Assembly: GCA_964581895.1 (NCBI GenBank) | Contig: CAZOPR010000009.1 | Span: 26,106 to 90,105, forward strand | Reading direction: 5' to 3' | DNA length: 64,000 nucleotides | From: Exilispira sp964581895 | GTDB taxonomy: Bacteria; Spirochaetota; JAAYUW01 | Part shown: piece after piece, positions 8,637-17,348 of the stretch | Position numbering within the stretch: the stretch's first letter is position 1 | Layout: the number at the start of each line of letters is the position of its first letter | The notes under the pieces: generated by a model | Databases searched by the model: none | Told to the model about the DNA's origin: nothing | Seen by the model: only the letters and a program-made list of their open reading frames with translations | Made by a program: the position numbers and the translations under genes

Positions 8637-9686
8637 ATGAAGGAATTTATCTTTTTTTCTGAGCTTTTACTTTTGATAACTGCTGCAATCTGGGGATTTG
8701 CCTTTGTCGCTCAAAGAGTTGGGATGAATTATATAAAGCCTTTTACTTACAATGGTATCCGTTTTTTGCTTGGTACTATAACTTTAATACCTGTCTTCAT
8801 TATTTTGAATAATAAAGGGAATAAAAAAAGAGATGAAAAAATAAAGAGCGAATCAGAAAAAAAAATAAACAAAGAATTAAATAACAAAAATAATAAAAAA
8901 ATAGGTGAAAACATTGAAATAAAAATAAATTACGAGAAGGGAAAAAAATTAAATGAAGAAATAGAAATAAAAGCAAATAAAGAAATAAGTAAAACTGATT
9001 TTATAGCAATTCTTATAACAGGTTTTGTTCTTTTTATTGCAGCAAATCTTCAACAGATAGGAATAGTTTACACTTCTGCTGGCAATGCCGGCTTTATAAC
9101 AGGATTATATGTCATTATTGTTCCATTTTTATCAATTGCATTGAAAAAGAAAACAGATATTATTTACTTTATCTCAGCTCTTATTTCTTTTATAGGACTT
9201 TATCTTTTAAGTTCGGAAGGCAAATTCAGCATAAATAAAGGAGATATAATTGTTGCAATAGGTGCGATATTTTGGGCTATTCATATTTTGATAATAAGTC
9301 ATTTTTCAAATAAGATAAATAATTTAATACTGGCAATAGGCCAATTTTTGGTCTGTGGAATACTTTCTATCTTTGTAGCATTTATCTTTGAGATTAAAGA
9401 TAAAAATATCATTAATAAAATATTAGAAGCAAAGTACCCAATTTTATATGGTGGAATCTTATCTATTTCTGTTGCATATACACTTCAAATAGTTGGTCAA
9501 AGAAAGGCTCATCCAGCTTTGGCTTCAATAATAATGAGCCTAGAATCTTTCTTCGCTTTTATTGGTGGAATTTTGCTATTAAAAGAATCAACTGATTTCA
9601 TAAGAATCCTAGGAGCTTTTTTAATGCTTTCAGCCTTATTATTATCGCAGATAAAACCAGGTAATAAATCACCTGAGAATTCATAA
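8637..9686 (+). CDS. EamA/DMT-family transporter with a low-complexity insert
   Basis: Two EamA repeats and about ten membrane helices mark the drug/metabolite transporter superfamily. IWGFAFVAQRVGM at the start and GNAGFITGLYVIIVP in the middle are typical of the RhaT/EamA branch. Between helices 2 and 3 (residues about 59-119) there is a 60-residue insert made almost only of K, E, N and I, absent from normal members, which explains the length of 349 instead of about 290. The insert would face the cytoplasm. GAGG lies seven bases before the ATG. Substrate unknown. Confidence 0.85.
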   Translation: MKEFIFFSELLLLITAAIWGFAFVAQRVGMNYIKPFTYNGIRFLLGTITLIPVFIILNNKGNKKRDEKIKSESEKKINKELNNKNNKKIGENIEIKINYEKGKKLNEEIEIKANKEISKTDFIAILITGFVLFIAANLQQIGIVYTSAGNAGFITGLYVIIVPFLSIALKKKTDIIYFISALISFIGLYLLSSEGKFSINKGDIIVAIGAIFWAIHILIISHFSNKINNLILAIGQFLVCGILSIFVAFIFEIKDKNIINKILEAKYPILYGGILSISVAYTLQIVGQRKAHPALASIIMSLESFFAFIGGILLLKESTDFIRILGAFLMLSALLLSQIKPGNKSPENS

Positions 9687-9802
9687 ATAATTTATTATTG
9701 AAAAGATTTGGTTGGAATTTTAGTGTAGAAAGCTATTATTTTCTTTTTTAAAAGATTTAAAATATTTAAAAAAATGGAAGATATTTGTTATAATAATTGC
9801 CA

Positions 9803-9828
9803 TTGTTTTTGAATTTATATGATATAAT
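9803..9828 (+). promoter_or_regulatory. Possible promoter of the restriction-modification locus
   Basis: A perfect TATAAT at 9823-9828 lies 35 bases before the nuclease start codon. TTGTTT at 9803-9808 gives a 14-bp spacer; an alternative TTGCCA at 9797 would be 20 bp away. The -10 box is convincing, the -35 is not. Confidence 0.35.
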
Positions 9829-9863
9829 TTTTTTAATTTTAAAATCATTAAGGAAAAAAGATT

Positions 9864-11649
9864 ATGAAAAAACCATGGTCAATATCAACGACAGTAAGAA
9901 ATCCAGAAAGATTGAGAGATTTTTTAAAAATATTAAAGGAATTTGAAGGAAAATCTTTTAACAACGAGAATCAGATAAACTATCAAATATTATTAATTAA
10001 AAAGCAAATATATAAACCTATTAATATCCCACTAAAATTTAGAAAATATTATGAAGAAACAGAAAAGGAAATTCCATTTGAAGAAGCTAAAGAAATCTTT
10101 TATTCTCAAAATTATGAAGATCCTCCTATGAGAGGAAGGCAATCTGTTAATCCATTAAATAAACTTGGTTTTTCAATAGCTAGAGAAGGTTTTGGCAAAA
10201 TAATAATTACTGAGTTAGGGAATAAATTCTTAGAAGGAGATTATGACATTAGTTATATATTTTTTAAAAGTATATTTTAACTACAATTTCCAAATCCATG
10301 GAATGAAGATTTCTCATATAAATACGGTTTTAATATAATGCCTTTTATTGCAGTAATTCGTTTAATTGATAAAATTAATGAAAAGTCTATAAAAAAGGGT
10401 TTAGATAAAAACGAATTTTCTATTTTTGTCCCAACATTAATTAATTTTGATTTAATTGATGAATATGTGGAAAAGATTTTAGAATTTAGGAAAGAGAAAA
10501 ATAAAGATAAATATCTTATAAATTTTAAAAAGGAATTCCATGAATCAAAAAATAATCCTGTGAAAAAAATTAATAACCTATATGATTATGGTGATAACAT
10601 TATTAGATATTTTCGACTTACAAAATATTTTAAAGTTTCAATGTATTCAACAGGAAATCATTGGAATATTAATTTAGAACCCTCACGAAAAGTTGAGATA
10701 CAACAACTTTTAGATATGTATAATTGAGAATCTTTTAAATTTAGTAATATTGACGAGTATTTATCCTATATTTCAGATATTGCAAAACCAACTTTACCTT
10801 GGGAAAAAAAAGAAAACTTAGAAAAAGTAGCGCAATCCCTTAAAGTTATAATTAGTGACTTTATAAAAAAAGAAAATGTAGATATTAATCTGAATAAAAA
10901 AAAGATCCTTTTAACTGATATAAAAAAACAAAATAAAAGAGAACTTGAAATATATATTAATCAATTAAGGATTTTAAATTTGAAGTTAAAAGAAATGTTA
11001 AATAAGAAAAAATTAATTAATGACTTAAAAAGAATTGAAGAAATAATAAAAATATTAAGAGATTCTAAAAAATTAAAGAAATTTCAACCAGAACAATTTT
11101 AAAAATTGATAACAGAGGCATTAAAAATAATTAATGATAAGATCACAATAAAAGCAAATTATCCAGTGGATGATGATCGAGAACCAGTTTTTCATGCTCC
11201 TGGTAATAAACCAGATATAGAATGTTATTATGAAGCATTCAAAGCAATTTCGAAGTAACATTAAATACATCAAAATTACAGTGAGCACAGGAAGGTCAAA
11301 CAATAATGAGACATTTAAGAAATTTTGAGATTCAAAATCAAATGAAGATATATTTTGCATTTTTATTGCTCCAAAAATTCATAATGATACATATTCTCAA
11401 TTTTGGATTTCTGTGAAATACGAATATAATGGTTTACCTCAAAAAATAGTTCCATTAACTACTGAACAATTTTCAATTCTTTTGGAAACTTTATTAAAAA
11501 TAAAAAAACAGGGTAAAAATTTATCTCATAAAAAATTCTATGAATTATATTCAAACATAATTATTAGTTCGAAACAGTTATCTGGCTTTTCTGACTGGAC
11601 ATTATATATTTAGAATGTTATAAATGATTGGCAAAAAAGGATAGTTTAA
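9864..11649 (+). pseudogene. Decayed AlwI-family type IIS restriction endonuclease
   Basis: Joining the reading frames yields an AlwI-type nuclease of about 595 codons, close to the 560-605 residues of AlwI and BstNBI relatives. Family landmarks appear in order: KPWSISTTVRNPERLRDFLK at the start, NNENQINYQILL, LQFPNPWNEDF, FHAPGNKPDIECYYEAF with catalytic-type acids, EVTLNTS, AQEGQ..MRHLRNFE. The frame is broken by stops at 10278 (TAA), 10725 (TGA), 11100 (TAA), 11282 (TGA where the family has Trp) and 11611 (TAG), plus a one-base deletion near 11250 and a second frameshift near 11325. The final frame ends at 11649, one base before the methyltransferase ATG, so the two once formed a coupled operon. 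AAGGA precedes the start. No full-length nuclease can be made. All three stop codons occur, so recoding is not a plausible rescue. Confidence 0.9.
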
Positions 11650-11650
11650 T

Positions 11651-12427
11651 ATGAAGATTAATAACATATACTTAAGTGATTGCATAATCATAATGGAAAG
11701 AGAAATTATAAAAAATAGCATAGATTTAGTATACGCAGATCCACCTTATAATCTTTCAGGTGAAAATTATCTTACATGTAAAAATGGAAAAATTACAAAG
11801 TGTGATAAAGGTTCATGGGATCAGATAGAAAATATACATGAATTTAATATTAATTGGATTGAACAGTGTATAAGAGTTCTAAAAGATGATGGAACTATAT
11901 GGATATCAGGAACATTGCATAATCATCCATCTATTGGAGTTACTTTAAAGAAATTAAATCTATGGATAATAAATGATATTATATGGTTTAAAACAAATGC
12001 ACCTGGATTAATTCAAAAAAATCGTTTTGTGCCTTCAACTGAATTGATATGGGTTGCAAGTAAATCTAAACAATATTATTTTAATTATGAAATGGCAGTT
12101 AAACTAAATAATGGAAAACAAATGAGAAATCTGTGGGATATACCAGCAGAAAAACATAAGACGCCTCATCCTACGGAGAAACCTGAGAGATTGCTTGAAA
12201 GGATAGTTTTAATAGGAAGTAAAGAAGAAAGTATTATACTTGATCCCTTTATGGGTTCCGGTACAACTGGAGTTGTAGCAAAACGATTTAATAGAAATTT
12301 TATTGGTATTGAGATAGATGATAAGTATTTTGAAATTGCTAAAGAAAGGATTGAAAAAACAGCAGTTGAGTATAATATGATTGAATTTTTAGAAAAATTA
12401 AACAAAAATGTTACATTGCAATTATAA
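11651..12427 (+). CDS. DNA adenine N6-methyltransferase of the AlwI-type system (beta class)
   Basis: An intact 258-residue methyltransferase. The catalytic motif IV, DPPYNL, is at residues 30-35 and the SAM-binding motif I, DPFMGSGTTG, at 198-207; this IV-before-I order defines the beta class, which includes M.RsrI and M.MboII and N6-adenine or N4-cytosine enzymes. DPPY favours adenine. HPTEKPERLLERIV is motif X. Its start codon is one base after the remains of the AlwI-family nuclease gene, so by association it should protect GGATC or a near variant (inference). Such an asymmetric site has A on both strands; only one methyltransferase is present. With the nuclease dead this is now an orphan methyltransferase whose reading frame is conserved. 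Confidence 0.88.
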   Translation: MKINNIYLSDCIIIMEREIIKNSIDLVYADPPYNLSGENYLTCKNGKITKCDKGSWDQIENIHEFNINWIEQCIRVLKDDGTIWISGTLHNHPSIGVTLKKLNLWIINDIIWFKTNAPGLIQKNRFVPSTELIWVASKSKQYYFNYEMAVKLNNGKQMRNLWDIPAEKHKTPHPTEKPERLLERIVLIGSKEESIILDPFMGSGTTGVVAKRFNRNFIGIEIDDKYFEIAKERIEKTAVEYNMIEFLEKLNKNVTLQL

Positions 12428-12536
12428 TTTTGGGAAAAATAAACAGATAATTATATTTTCAATTTTATGTTCATTATGAATAATTAGTAGAATAATCAGA
12501 TAAATATACTTTCAACTTCACATTACTCAAATCTTC

Positions 12537-12564
12537 TTGCAAAACTTAATAATTTTATTATAAT
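12537..12564 (+). promoter_or_regulatory. Promoter TTGCAA-N16-TATAAT of the mla operon
   Basis: TTGCAA at 12537-12542 and a perfect TATAAT at 12559-12564, 16 bp apart. Predicted transcription start near 12571 leaves a leader of about 44 bases before mlaE at 12615. Confidence 0.55.
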
Positions 12565-12614
12565 TGAATCAGAAAAATGAATTTTAAGATAAATATTATA
12601 AAACTATAAAAACT

Positions 12615-13403
12615 ATGAGTTTAAAAAAAACACTTCAAAAAACAAATGACAAAATAAAATTATTTTCAAAATATATTGGCGGGGTTTGTGGACTTATAGT
12701 ATATTCCCTTCCAGCTTATTTTGGAGAAAAGAGAAATAGAGCAACAATAAATAAAAATTTCTTAGCCCAGATATACTTTACTGGAAATCTTGCTCTTCGT
12801 CTAATAAGTATAGTTGCCCTTGCCCTTGGAGCAGTTACAGTTATTCAGGTATTCACTCAGCTTTCAAAAATAGGTGGGCAGGAATTTATTGGAGAAGTAT
12901 TAAAGATTGTAATAATAAGAGAACTTGGTCCACTATTTACCGCATTTATAGTCATAAGCAGATCCAGTACCGCAATAGCAAGCGAGATAGGCAACATGGT
13001 CGTTACAAATCAGACTGATGCCCTTGAAATGATGGGGATTGATCCTCTTACATTTATTATATTTCCAAGAATAATGGGCGTAACTCTTGCCCTTGTTATT
13101 TTAACGATTTGTTTTGATGCCATAGCGATTATCGGCGGTTTTTTAGTTTCTTTTTTTACCATAGGTTTGTCATTTGATATATTTTTCAATTATATAATGA
13201 ATACTATAACTTTTGCAGATATATTTTCTGGTCTATTAAAGAGCCTTTTATTTGGTTTGTTTATCTCTTCAATACCAATTTATAATGGTTTTCAGGTCAA
13301 ATCTTCCACAACAATTCCAATCGCTACTACTAAAACTGTAATGGAATGCATAATATTTACAATTATATTTGACATAATTATAACGATTTTTATTTATGTT
13401 TGA
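12615..13403 (+). CDS. mlaE: MlaE-type permease of an MCE phospholipid transporter
   Basis: 262 residues with the signature of MlaE: VIIRELGPLFTAFIVISRSSTAIASEIGNM, followed by QTDALEMMGIDPLTFIIFPRI, and about five membrane helices. In MlaFEDB systems two MlaE subunits form the inner-membrane channel through which phospholipids move between inner and outer membrane. The next two genes encode the ATPase and the MCE protein, in the usual order E-F-D. No Shine-Dalgarno sequence is evident before the ATG. The tail overlaps a small tandem repeat. Confidence 0.9.
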   Translation: MSLKKTLQKTNDKIKLFSKYIGGVCGLIVYSLPAYFGEKRNRATINKNFLAQIYFTGNLALRLISIVALALGAVTVIQVFTQLSKIGGQEFIGEVLKIVIIRELGPLFTAFIVISRSSTAIASEIGNMVVTNQTDALEMMGIDPLTFIIFPRIMGVTLALVILTICFDAIAIIGGFLVSFFTIGLSFDIFFNYIMNTITFADIFSGLLKSLLFGLFISSIPIYNGFQVKSSTTIPIATTKTVMECIIFTIIFDIIITIFIYV

Positions 13404-13430
13404 CTAACTTATATTTGATTAACTTATATT
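13401..13430. repeat. 15-bp tandem duplication at the mlaE stop codon
   Basis: TGACTAACTTATATT (13401-13415) is followed at once by TGATTAACTTATATT (13416-13430), one base different. The first copy begins with the mlaE stop codon, so the duplication places a second TGA in the same frame 15 bases later. Confidence 0.6.
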
Positions 13431-13533
13431 TAAGAGTTTTCTATTTGATAGTTTTATATTTATTAATTTTTATAGTATTTAGCCAGAATATTTAATAGTT
13501 TTATGGTAAATCAAAATTAGGATGAGGTAAAAA

Positions 13534-14256
13534 TTGCCATTTATAAAGCTACAAAATTTAACTTTTTCTTATGGTGAAGAGGTCATTCTTGATTCGATAA
13601 ATGAAAATTTTGAAAAAGGTTTATGTTATGTTATAACTTCTATAGCTGGTGAAGGCAAAACTACTTTTTTAAAATTGATTGCTGGACTTAAACTTCCGAC
13701 ATCAGGGCAAATTTTAGTTGATGAAAAATCAATTTCCTTATTTTCAAAAAAACAGATGCTAGATTATCACAGGAAAACCGGGTTTTTATTTCAAGATGCA
13801 GCTCTTATAAATAATTTAAATATACTTGATAATCTTGCTCTTTATTATCGATACAACACCGACTTAAAAGAAAATCAAATATTAGAAACGATAAATAGAT
13901 ATCTTGATTATTTCGATTTAAGATATGCCTTATATTTAAGACCAGAACAACTCAGTCACGGACTTCAGATGATTGTAAGTTTCATAAGGGCAATTTTAGA
14001 TGAACCAGAACTTATAATACTTGATGAGCCAATTGAAACTTTAGATCAAACACTGGTTCAAAAGATGCTTAAAGAGATTATTAAATTGAAAAATAAGGGC
14101 TGTACATTAATTATTTCAACTCATAGAGTTCATCTTTTCGAAAAAATCTGTGATATGGTTATGATATTGAAAGATAAAAAAATAATATTTTCTGATACTA
14201 TTAGGAATCTTAAATTAGAGAAAAAAGAAGAGATAAAGGAAATGATAGAGATATAA
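13534..14256 (+). CDS. mlaF: MlaF-like ABC ATPase with divergent nucleotide-binding motifs
   Basis: 240 residues, starting at TTG with GAGG upstream. It is an ABC ATPase by order of motifs: Walker A SIAGEGKT (residues 36-43), Q-loop in FLFQDAAL, signature LSHGLQ (140-145), Walker B LIILDEP (160-166) and H-loop ISTHR. Two motifs deviate: the first Gly of Walker A is Ser, and the signature is LSHGL instead of LSGGQ; the Lys-Thr pair, Walker B Glu and H-loop His are kept, so hydrolysis remains likely. Position between mlaE and mlaD identifies it as the energising subunit of the lipid transporter. The spacer to mlaE is 130 bp, longer than usual for an operon. Confidence 0.85.
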   Translation: MPFIKLQNLTFSYGEEVILDSINENFEKGLCYVITSIAGEGKTTFLKLIAGLKLPTSGQILVDEKSISLFSKKQMLDYHRKTGFLFQDAALINNLNILDNLALYYRYNTDLKENQILETINRYLDYFDLRYALYLRPEQLSHGLQMIVSFIRAILDEPELIILDEPIETLDQTLVQKMLKEIIKLKNKGCTLIISTHRVHLFEKICDMVMILKDKKIIFSDTIRNLKLEKKEEIKEMIEI

Positions 14257-14363
14257 ATTTATGGATATAAAATTAATTAGGAAACTTGCCTTGGGTTCCC
14301 ATATTTATATAACAAGGATATTAATTTAAGAATATAAAACAAGTTAAATTAAAAGAGGTAAAT

Positions 14364-15305
14364 ATGCCATTTGTTTTTTCAAAGACCCAAAAATTAGCAG
14401 CGGTTTTTATAATTTTTGGTATAATTCTTTTAATAGCTATTTTCGCATTTATAGCAAAAGGAAATAGGACATTTGAAAAAAAGGGGCACTTTTATACATT
14501 TTTTGAAGATAGTAAAGGGATAACTGTTGGTTCAACTATAAAATTCAAAGGCTTTAATATAGGCAAAGTAACAAAAGTTAAACTTTTAAGTGATTATAGG
14601 ACAAGAGTAGATTTTATCATATATAAAGAATATTTGTCTCTTATTCGATATGATACAGTTATAAAAATGTCCTCAAGTTTACTTGGATCATCAGGGCTTA
14701 CCATCAGCTTTTTACCAGCAGAAAATTGTATTAACCTTCCAGATAAATCAGAAGTTCTCTCATCAGATATGCCTTTAGGTCAGGATATTTTGTATAAAAT
14801 TTCTGAAAATATGCCAAAACAGGATGATTTAACAGCAAAAGCTTCTCAGGTTATAGATATGATTCTTGAGTTAAAGCCAGTTATTAACCTTACATTATTA
14901 AACTTAAGAGACACATCCTTTGAGTTGAAAAATCTTGCATCATCTTTAAATGGTCATGGAGATTCTGAAACTGCAAAAAAAATATTTGCCCTTTTAGATA
15001 AAGTAAATTCTACAATGGAACTTTTAACCCCTACACTTGCTAATTTTAAGGATGTAAGTGTAGATGCTAAAAATATAACCACAAAATTAAATGCAGATTT
15101 ACCAAAAATACTTAGCGATCTTTCTGCTATAGAATATAAGATTGATAAACTTTTAAATGGTCTTGATAATCTTCCACAGGATGTCAAGGAGCTTTTGGAA
15201 CTTGCAAAACAAAATCTTATTCAACTAAAATATGTGCTTGAAAATATACCTCTTGTCCCAAAAAACACCTCGGCACCTACCACTTCTCCAACCACCGGAA
15301 GATAA
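14364..15305 (+). CDS. mlaD: MlaD-type MCE-domain protein
   Basis: 313 residues with one N-terminal membrane helix (residues about 10-32) and a single MCE domain next to it: FYTFFEDSKGITVGSTIKFKGFNIGKVTKV and the SSSLLGSSGLTISF strand. The rest is a long helical region, as in MCE proteins that form hexameric rings or tunnels in the periplasm, ending in a Pro/Thr-rich tail (TSAPTTSPTTG). It would carry phospholipid between the MlaE channel and the outer membrane. An AAAGAGG ribosome-binding site precedes the ATG. The extended C-terminal part is longer than E. coli MlaD (about 183 residues). Confidence 0.9.
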   Translation: MPFVFSKTQKLAAVFIIFGIILLIAIFAFIAKGNRTFEKKGHFYTFFEDSKGITVGSTIKFKGFNIGKVTKVKLLSDYRTRVDFIIYKEYLSLIRYDTVIKMSSSLLGSSGLTISFLPAENCINLPDKSEVLSSDMPLGQDILYKISENMPKQDDLTAKASQVIDMILELKPVINLTLLNLRDTSFELKNLASSLNGHGDSETAKKIFALLDKVNSTMELLTPTLANFKDVSVDAKNITTKLNADLPKILSDLSAIEYKIDKLLNGLDNLPQDVKELLELAKQNLIQLKYVLENIPLVPKNTSAPTTSPTTGR

Positions 15306-15443
15306 AAAGTAGAATAAGGTATAAATATAAAAATAAAAAATATAAAAATAAAAAAAATAATTATACGAATAAAGATAAAAAAAAATAAGATTAAAAATAA
15401 AAAAAATATAAGGATAAGTATATAAACAAATATATAAACAAAT
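15306..15443. other. Adenine-rich low-complexity spacer
   Basis: Repeats of ATAAAAATAAAA and AAATATAAACAAATATGG fill the gap between mlaD and the TPR lipoprotein. The plus strand is nearly free of C. Several in-frame ATGs in AAATATGGAAAT-type units lie just before the lipoprotein and complicate start choice. Confidence 0.55.
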
Positions 15444-15488
15444 ATGGAAACAAATATGAAAATAAATATGGAAATAAACAGAAGACTA

Positions 15489-16361
15489 ATGAAAATATCA
15501 AAAAAAGGTAAAATATTTTTATTGCTTTTAATACTAGTTTTGCTACTATTTATTTTTGGCTGTAGTGCTAAAAACCCTACCATTAAAAGCGATATTAAAA
15601 AGAAAGTAGATTACCTTATAGGTCAGGGGATAGGATATTTTAATGGGAATCAAATAGATAAGGCTATTTCGACATTTAGTGAAGCCTATGAACTTTCTTT
15701 AACAATAGATGACACAGAAAGAATAATAAAAACCTCCTTAAAATTGATAGAAATATATATATACATAAACCAACCAGATAAAGCTTATACTTATCTTACA
15801 TTCATAAAAAAGCTTTCTGAAAAAGAAAAGATGGAACAATTCTATTCTGCCATTTTCTTTCAATATGCAAAATATTTTGAGTTGATAAAAGATATTGATA
15901 ATGCAATCGCAAGTTATAAAGAAGCAATAAAGTCTTCCAAAAAAGATATTGATAAATCTATTGCCTTAAATGGACTTGGACTTTTATATCTAAGATTAAA
16001 TAAGTATGATGAAAGCTTGACTTACTTAAACGAAGCATATAAAATAAACAAGAAGTTAAAAAACTATATACAACTTGCAAACAATGCTTACAATATTGCC
16101 CAATGCTATTTTCTTAAAAAAGAGTTTTCAAAAAGCCTTGATTATGCCTTTGAAGCATTAAAATATGATAAGGTTTCGGAAAATCAGTATAACATTTTTG
16201 AGGATTTAAAACTAATAGCAAAGATTTATGAGTATATGAAAAATATTGAATCTGCGATATATTATCTTACTAAAGCTATAAATATTGCTAAGGTAATAGC
16301 AAAGGATCAGTTAGATTATTTAATTTCTGAATTACAAAGATTGCAATCCTTATTATCCTAA
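15489..16361 (+). CDS. TPR-repeat lipoprotein of the mla operon
   Basis: From the Met at 15489 the protein has a charged start, a hydrophobic core and a lipobox LFIFGC, so Cys25 would be lipidated and the protein held in an envelope membrane. An open frame runs 45 bp further upstream but only through AAATATG-type simple repeats. The body (about residues 45-290) is made of tetratricopeptide repeats, e.g. DIDNAIASYKEAI, ALNGLGLLYLRLNKYDESLTYLNEAY and ESAIYYLTKAI, expected to form a peptide- or protein-binding solenoid. It follows mlaD in the same direction. Whether it takes the place of MlaC/MlaA-type partners is speculation. It overlaps the convergent dehydrogenase gene by 9 bp. Confidence 0.75.
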   Translation: MKISKKGKIFLLLLILVLLLFIFGCSAKNPTIKSDIKKKVDYLIGQGIGYFNGNQIDKAISTFSEAYELSLTIDDTERIIKTSLKLIEIYIYINQPDKAYTYLTFIKKLSEKEKMEQFYSAIFFQYAKYFELIKDIDNAIASYKEAIKSSKKDIDKSIALNGLGLLYLRLNKYDESLTYLNEAYKINKKLKNYIQLANNAYNIAQCYFLKKEFSKSLDYAFEALKYDKVSENQYNIFEDLKLIAKIYEYMKNIESAIYYLTKAINIAKVIAKDQLDYLISELQRLQSLLS

Positions 16362-17348
16362 AATTTCTCTGTTAACAATATTTTTAAGTTCCGATAACTT
16401 TCCATTTAAGGCAGCTATCAATGTTTCACTCAAAAATTCTGCCATTTTAAGTCTTGTTTCATATGTTGCAGAACCAATATGTGGCAAAATTATCAGATTT
16501 GAAAATTCAAGTAATTTTGGATCTGGATATGGCTCATTGTTATATACATCAAGCCCAACTGAAAAGAATTTCCCTTTTTCAAGAAGATTTATGAGTGCTT
16601 TTTCATCAATAATTGCAGCTCTTGCTGTATTAATAAGTATGGCATCATCCTTCATCATAGATAGCCTTTGCAGATTAAGTAAATTTTTTGATTGCTCATT
16701 TAATGGAAGATGAAGAGATACTATATCTGAAGTTTTTAAAAGTTCTTCAAGTTCGATATATTTTATGCCAATATTTTCCAACTCATCTTTTATAGTCCTA
16801 TTATAATAAATAACATTGCACCCTAAGGCTTGCATCATAATAGCATATCTTTTCCCTATTCTTCCAGCACCTATAACTCCGACAGTTTTACCGATGATAT
16901 CTTTACCAAGCATAAAAGAAGGGCTTACATCATCTAAATTTCCAGTTAAGACTCGTAAAATCGCTTCTTTTGCTCTTTTTGCACAGGCAAATGTCAGTAA
17001 AACAGCGGTTTCAGCAGTTGCATTAGTCAGAATATCTGGCGTATTAAGAACAATTATCCCAGCAGAAGTTGCTGCTTTTATATCAATATTGTCATATCCA
17101 ACAGCATAGTTAGCTATAACTCTAACAGTATTTAGCTTTTCTATAATACTTTTATTTATCTTATGTGTGAACCATGTGATTATAGCAACAGCATCTTCAA
17201 CCTTTTTTAAAAACTCTTCTTCTGAGCCAATGTCATTTTCTAAATAATTTAACACCTCATAATTTTCATAAAGTTTTTTTAACCCTTCTGGTAAAATATT
17301 TCCAAATACAACAATTTTATCTAGTTTAGTTTTTTGATTTTCACTCAT
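16353..17348 (-). CDS. D-isomer-specific 2-hydroxyacid dehydrogenase
   Basis: 331 residues. The NAD-binding motif VGVIGAGRIGKRYA and the catalytic triad regions of the family are present: Arg in INTARAAIID, Glu in LDVYNNEPYP, and His in ILPHIGSAT. Family members reduce 2-keto acids such as glyoxylate, hydroxypyruvate or phenylpyruvate; closest in pattern is glyoxylate/hydroxypyruvate reductase. The ATG at 17348 overlaps the stop of butyrate kinase by 8 bp (ATGAGTGA) with GAGGAG upstream; a longer reading starting 21 bp earlier is less likely. Third gene of a minus-strand operon. Confidence 0.88.
   Translation of the reverse strand: MSENQKTKLDKIVVFGNILPEGLKKLYENYEVLNYLENDIGSEEEFLKKVEDAVAIITWFTHKINKSIIEKLNTVRVIANYAVGYDNIDIKAATSAGIIVLNTPDILTNATAETAVLLTFACAKRAKEAILRVLTGNLDDVSPSFMLGKDIIGKTVGVIGAGRIGKRYAIMMQALGCNVIYYNRTIKDELENIGIKYIELEELLKTSDIVSLHLPLNEQSKNLLNLQRLSMMKDDAILINTARAAIIDEKALINLLEKGKFFSVGLDVYNNEPYPDPKLLEFSNLIILPHIGSATYETRLKMAEFLSETLIAALNGKLSELKNIVNREILG

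Noticed and set aside
11413..11613. Independent 66-residue protein
   Set aside because: It is the C-terminal segment of the decayed nuclease, in line with upstream fragments after a frameshift.
9864..11649. Several separate small genes or stop-codon readthrough in the nuclease region
   Set aside because: The pieces join into one AlwI-like protein; TAA, TGA and TAG all interrupt it and two frameshifts are needed, so recoding cannot restore it.
15221..15583. Minus-strand open frame of 120 codons opposite mlaD and the lipoprotein
   Set aside because: It is a run of I, F and L produced by the complement of an A-rich spacer and of the lipoprotein signal; no ribosome-binding site.
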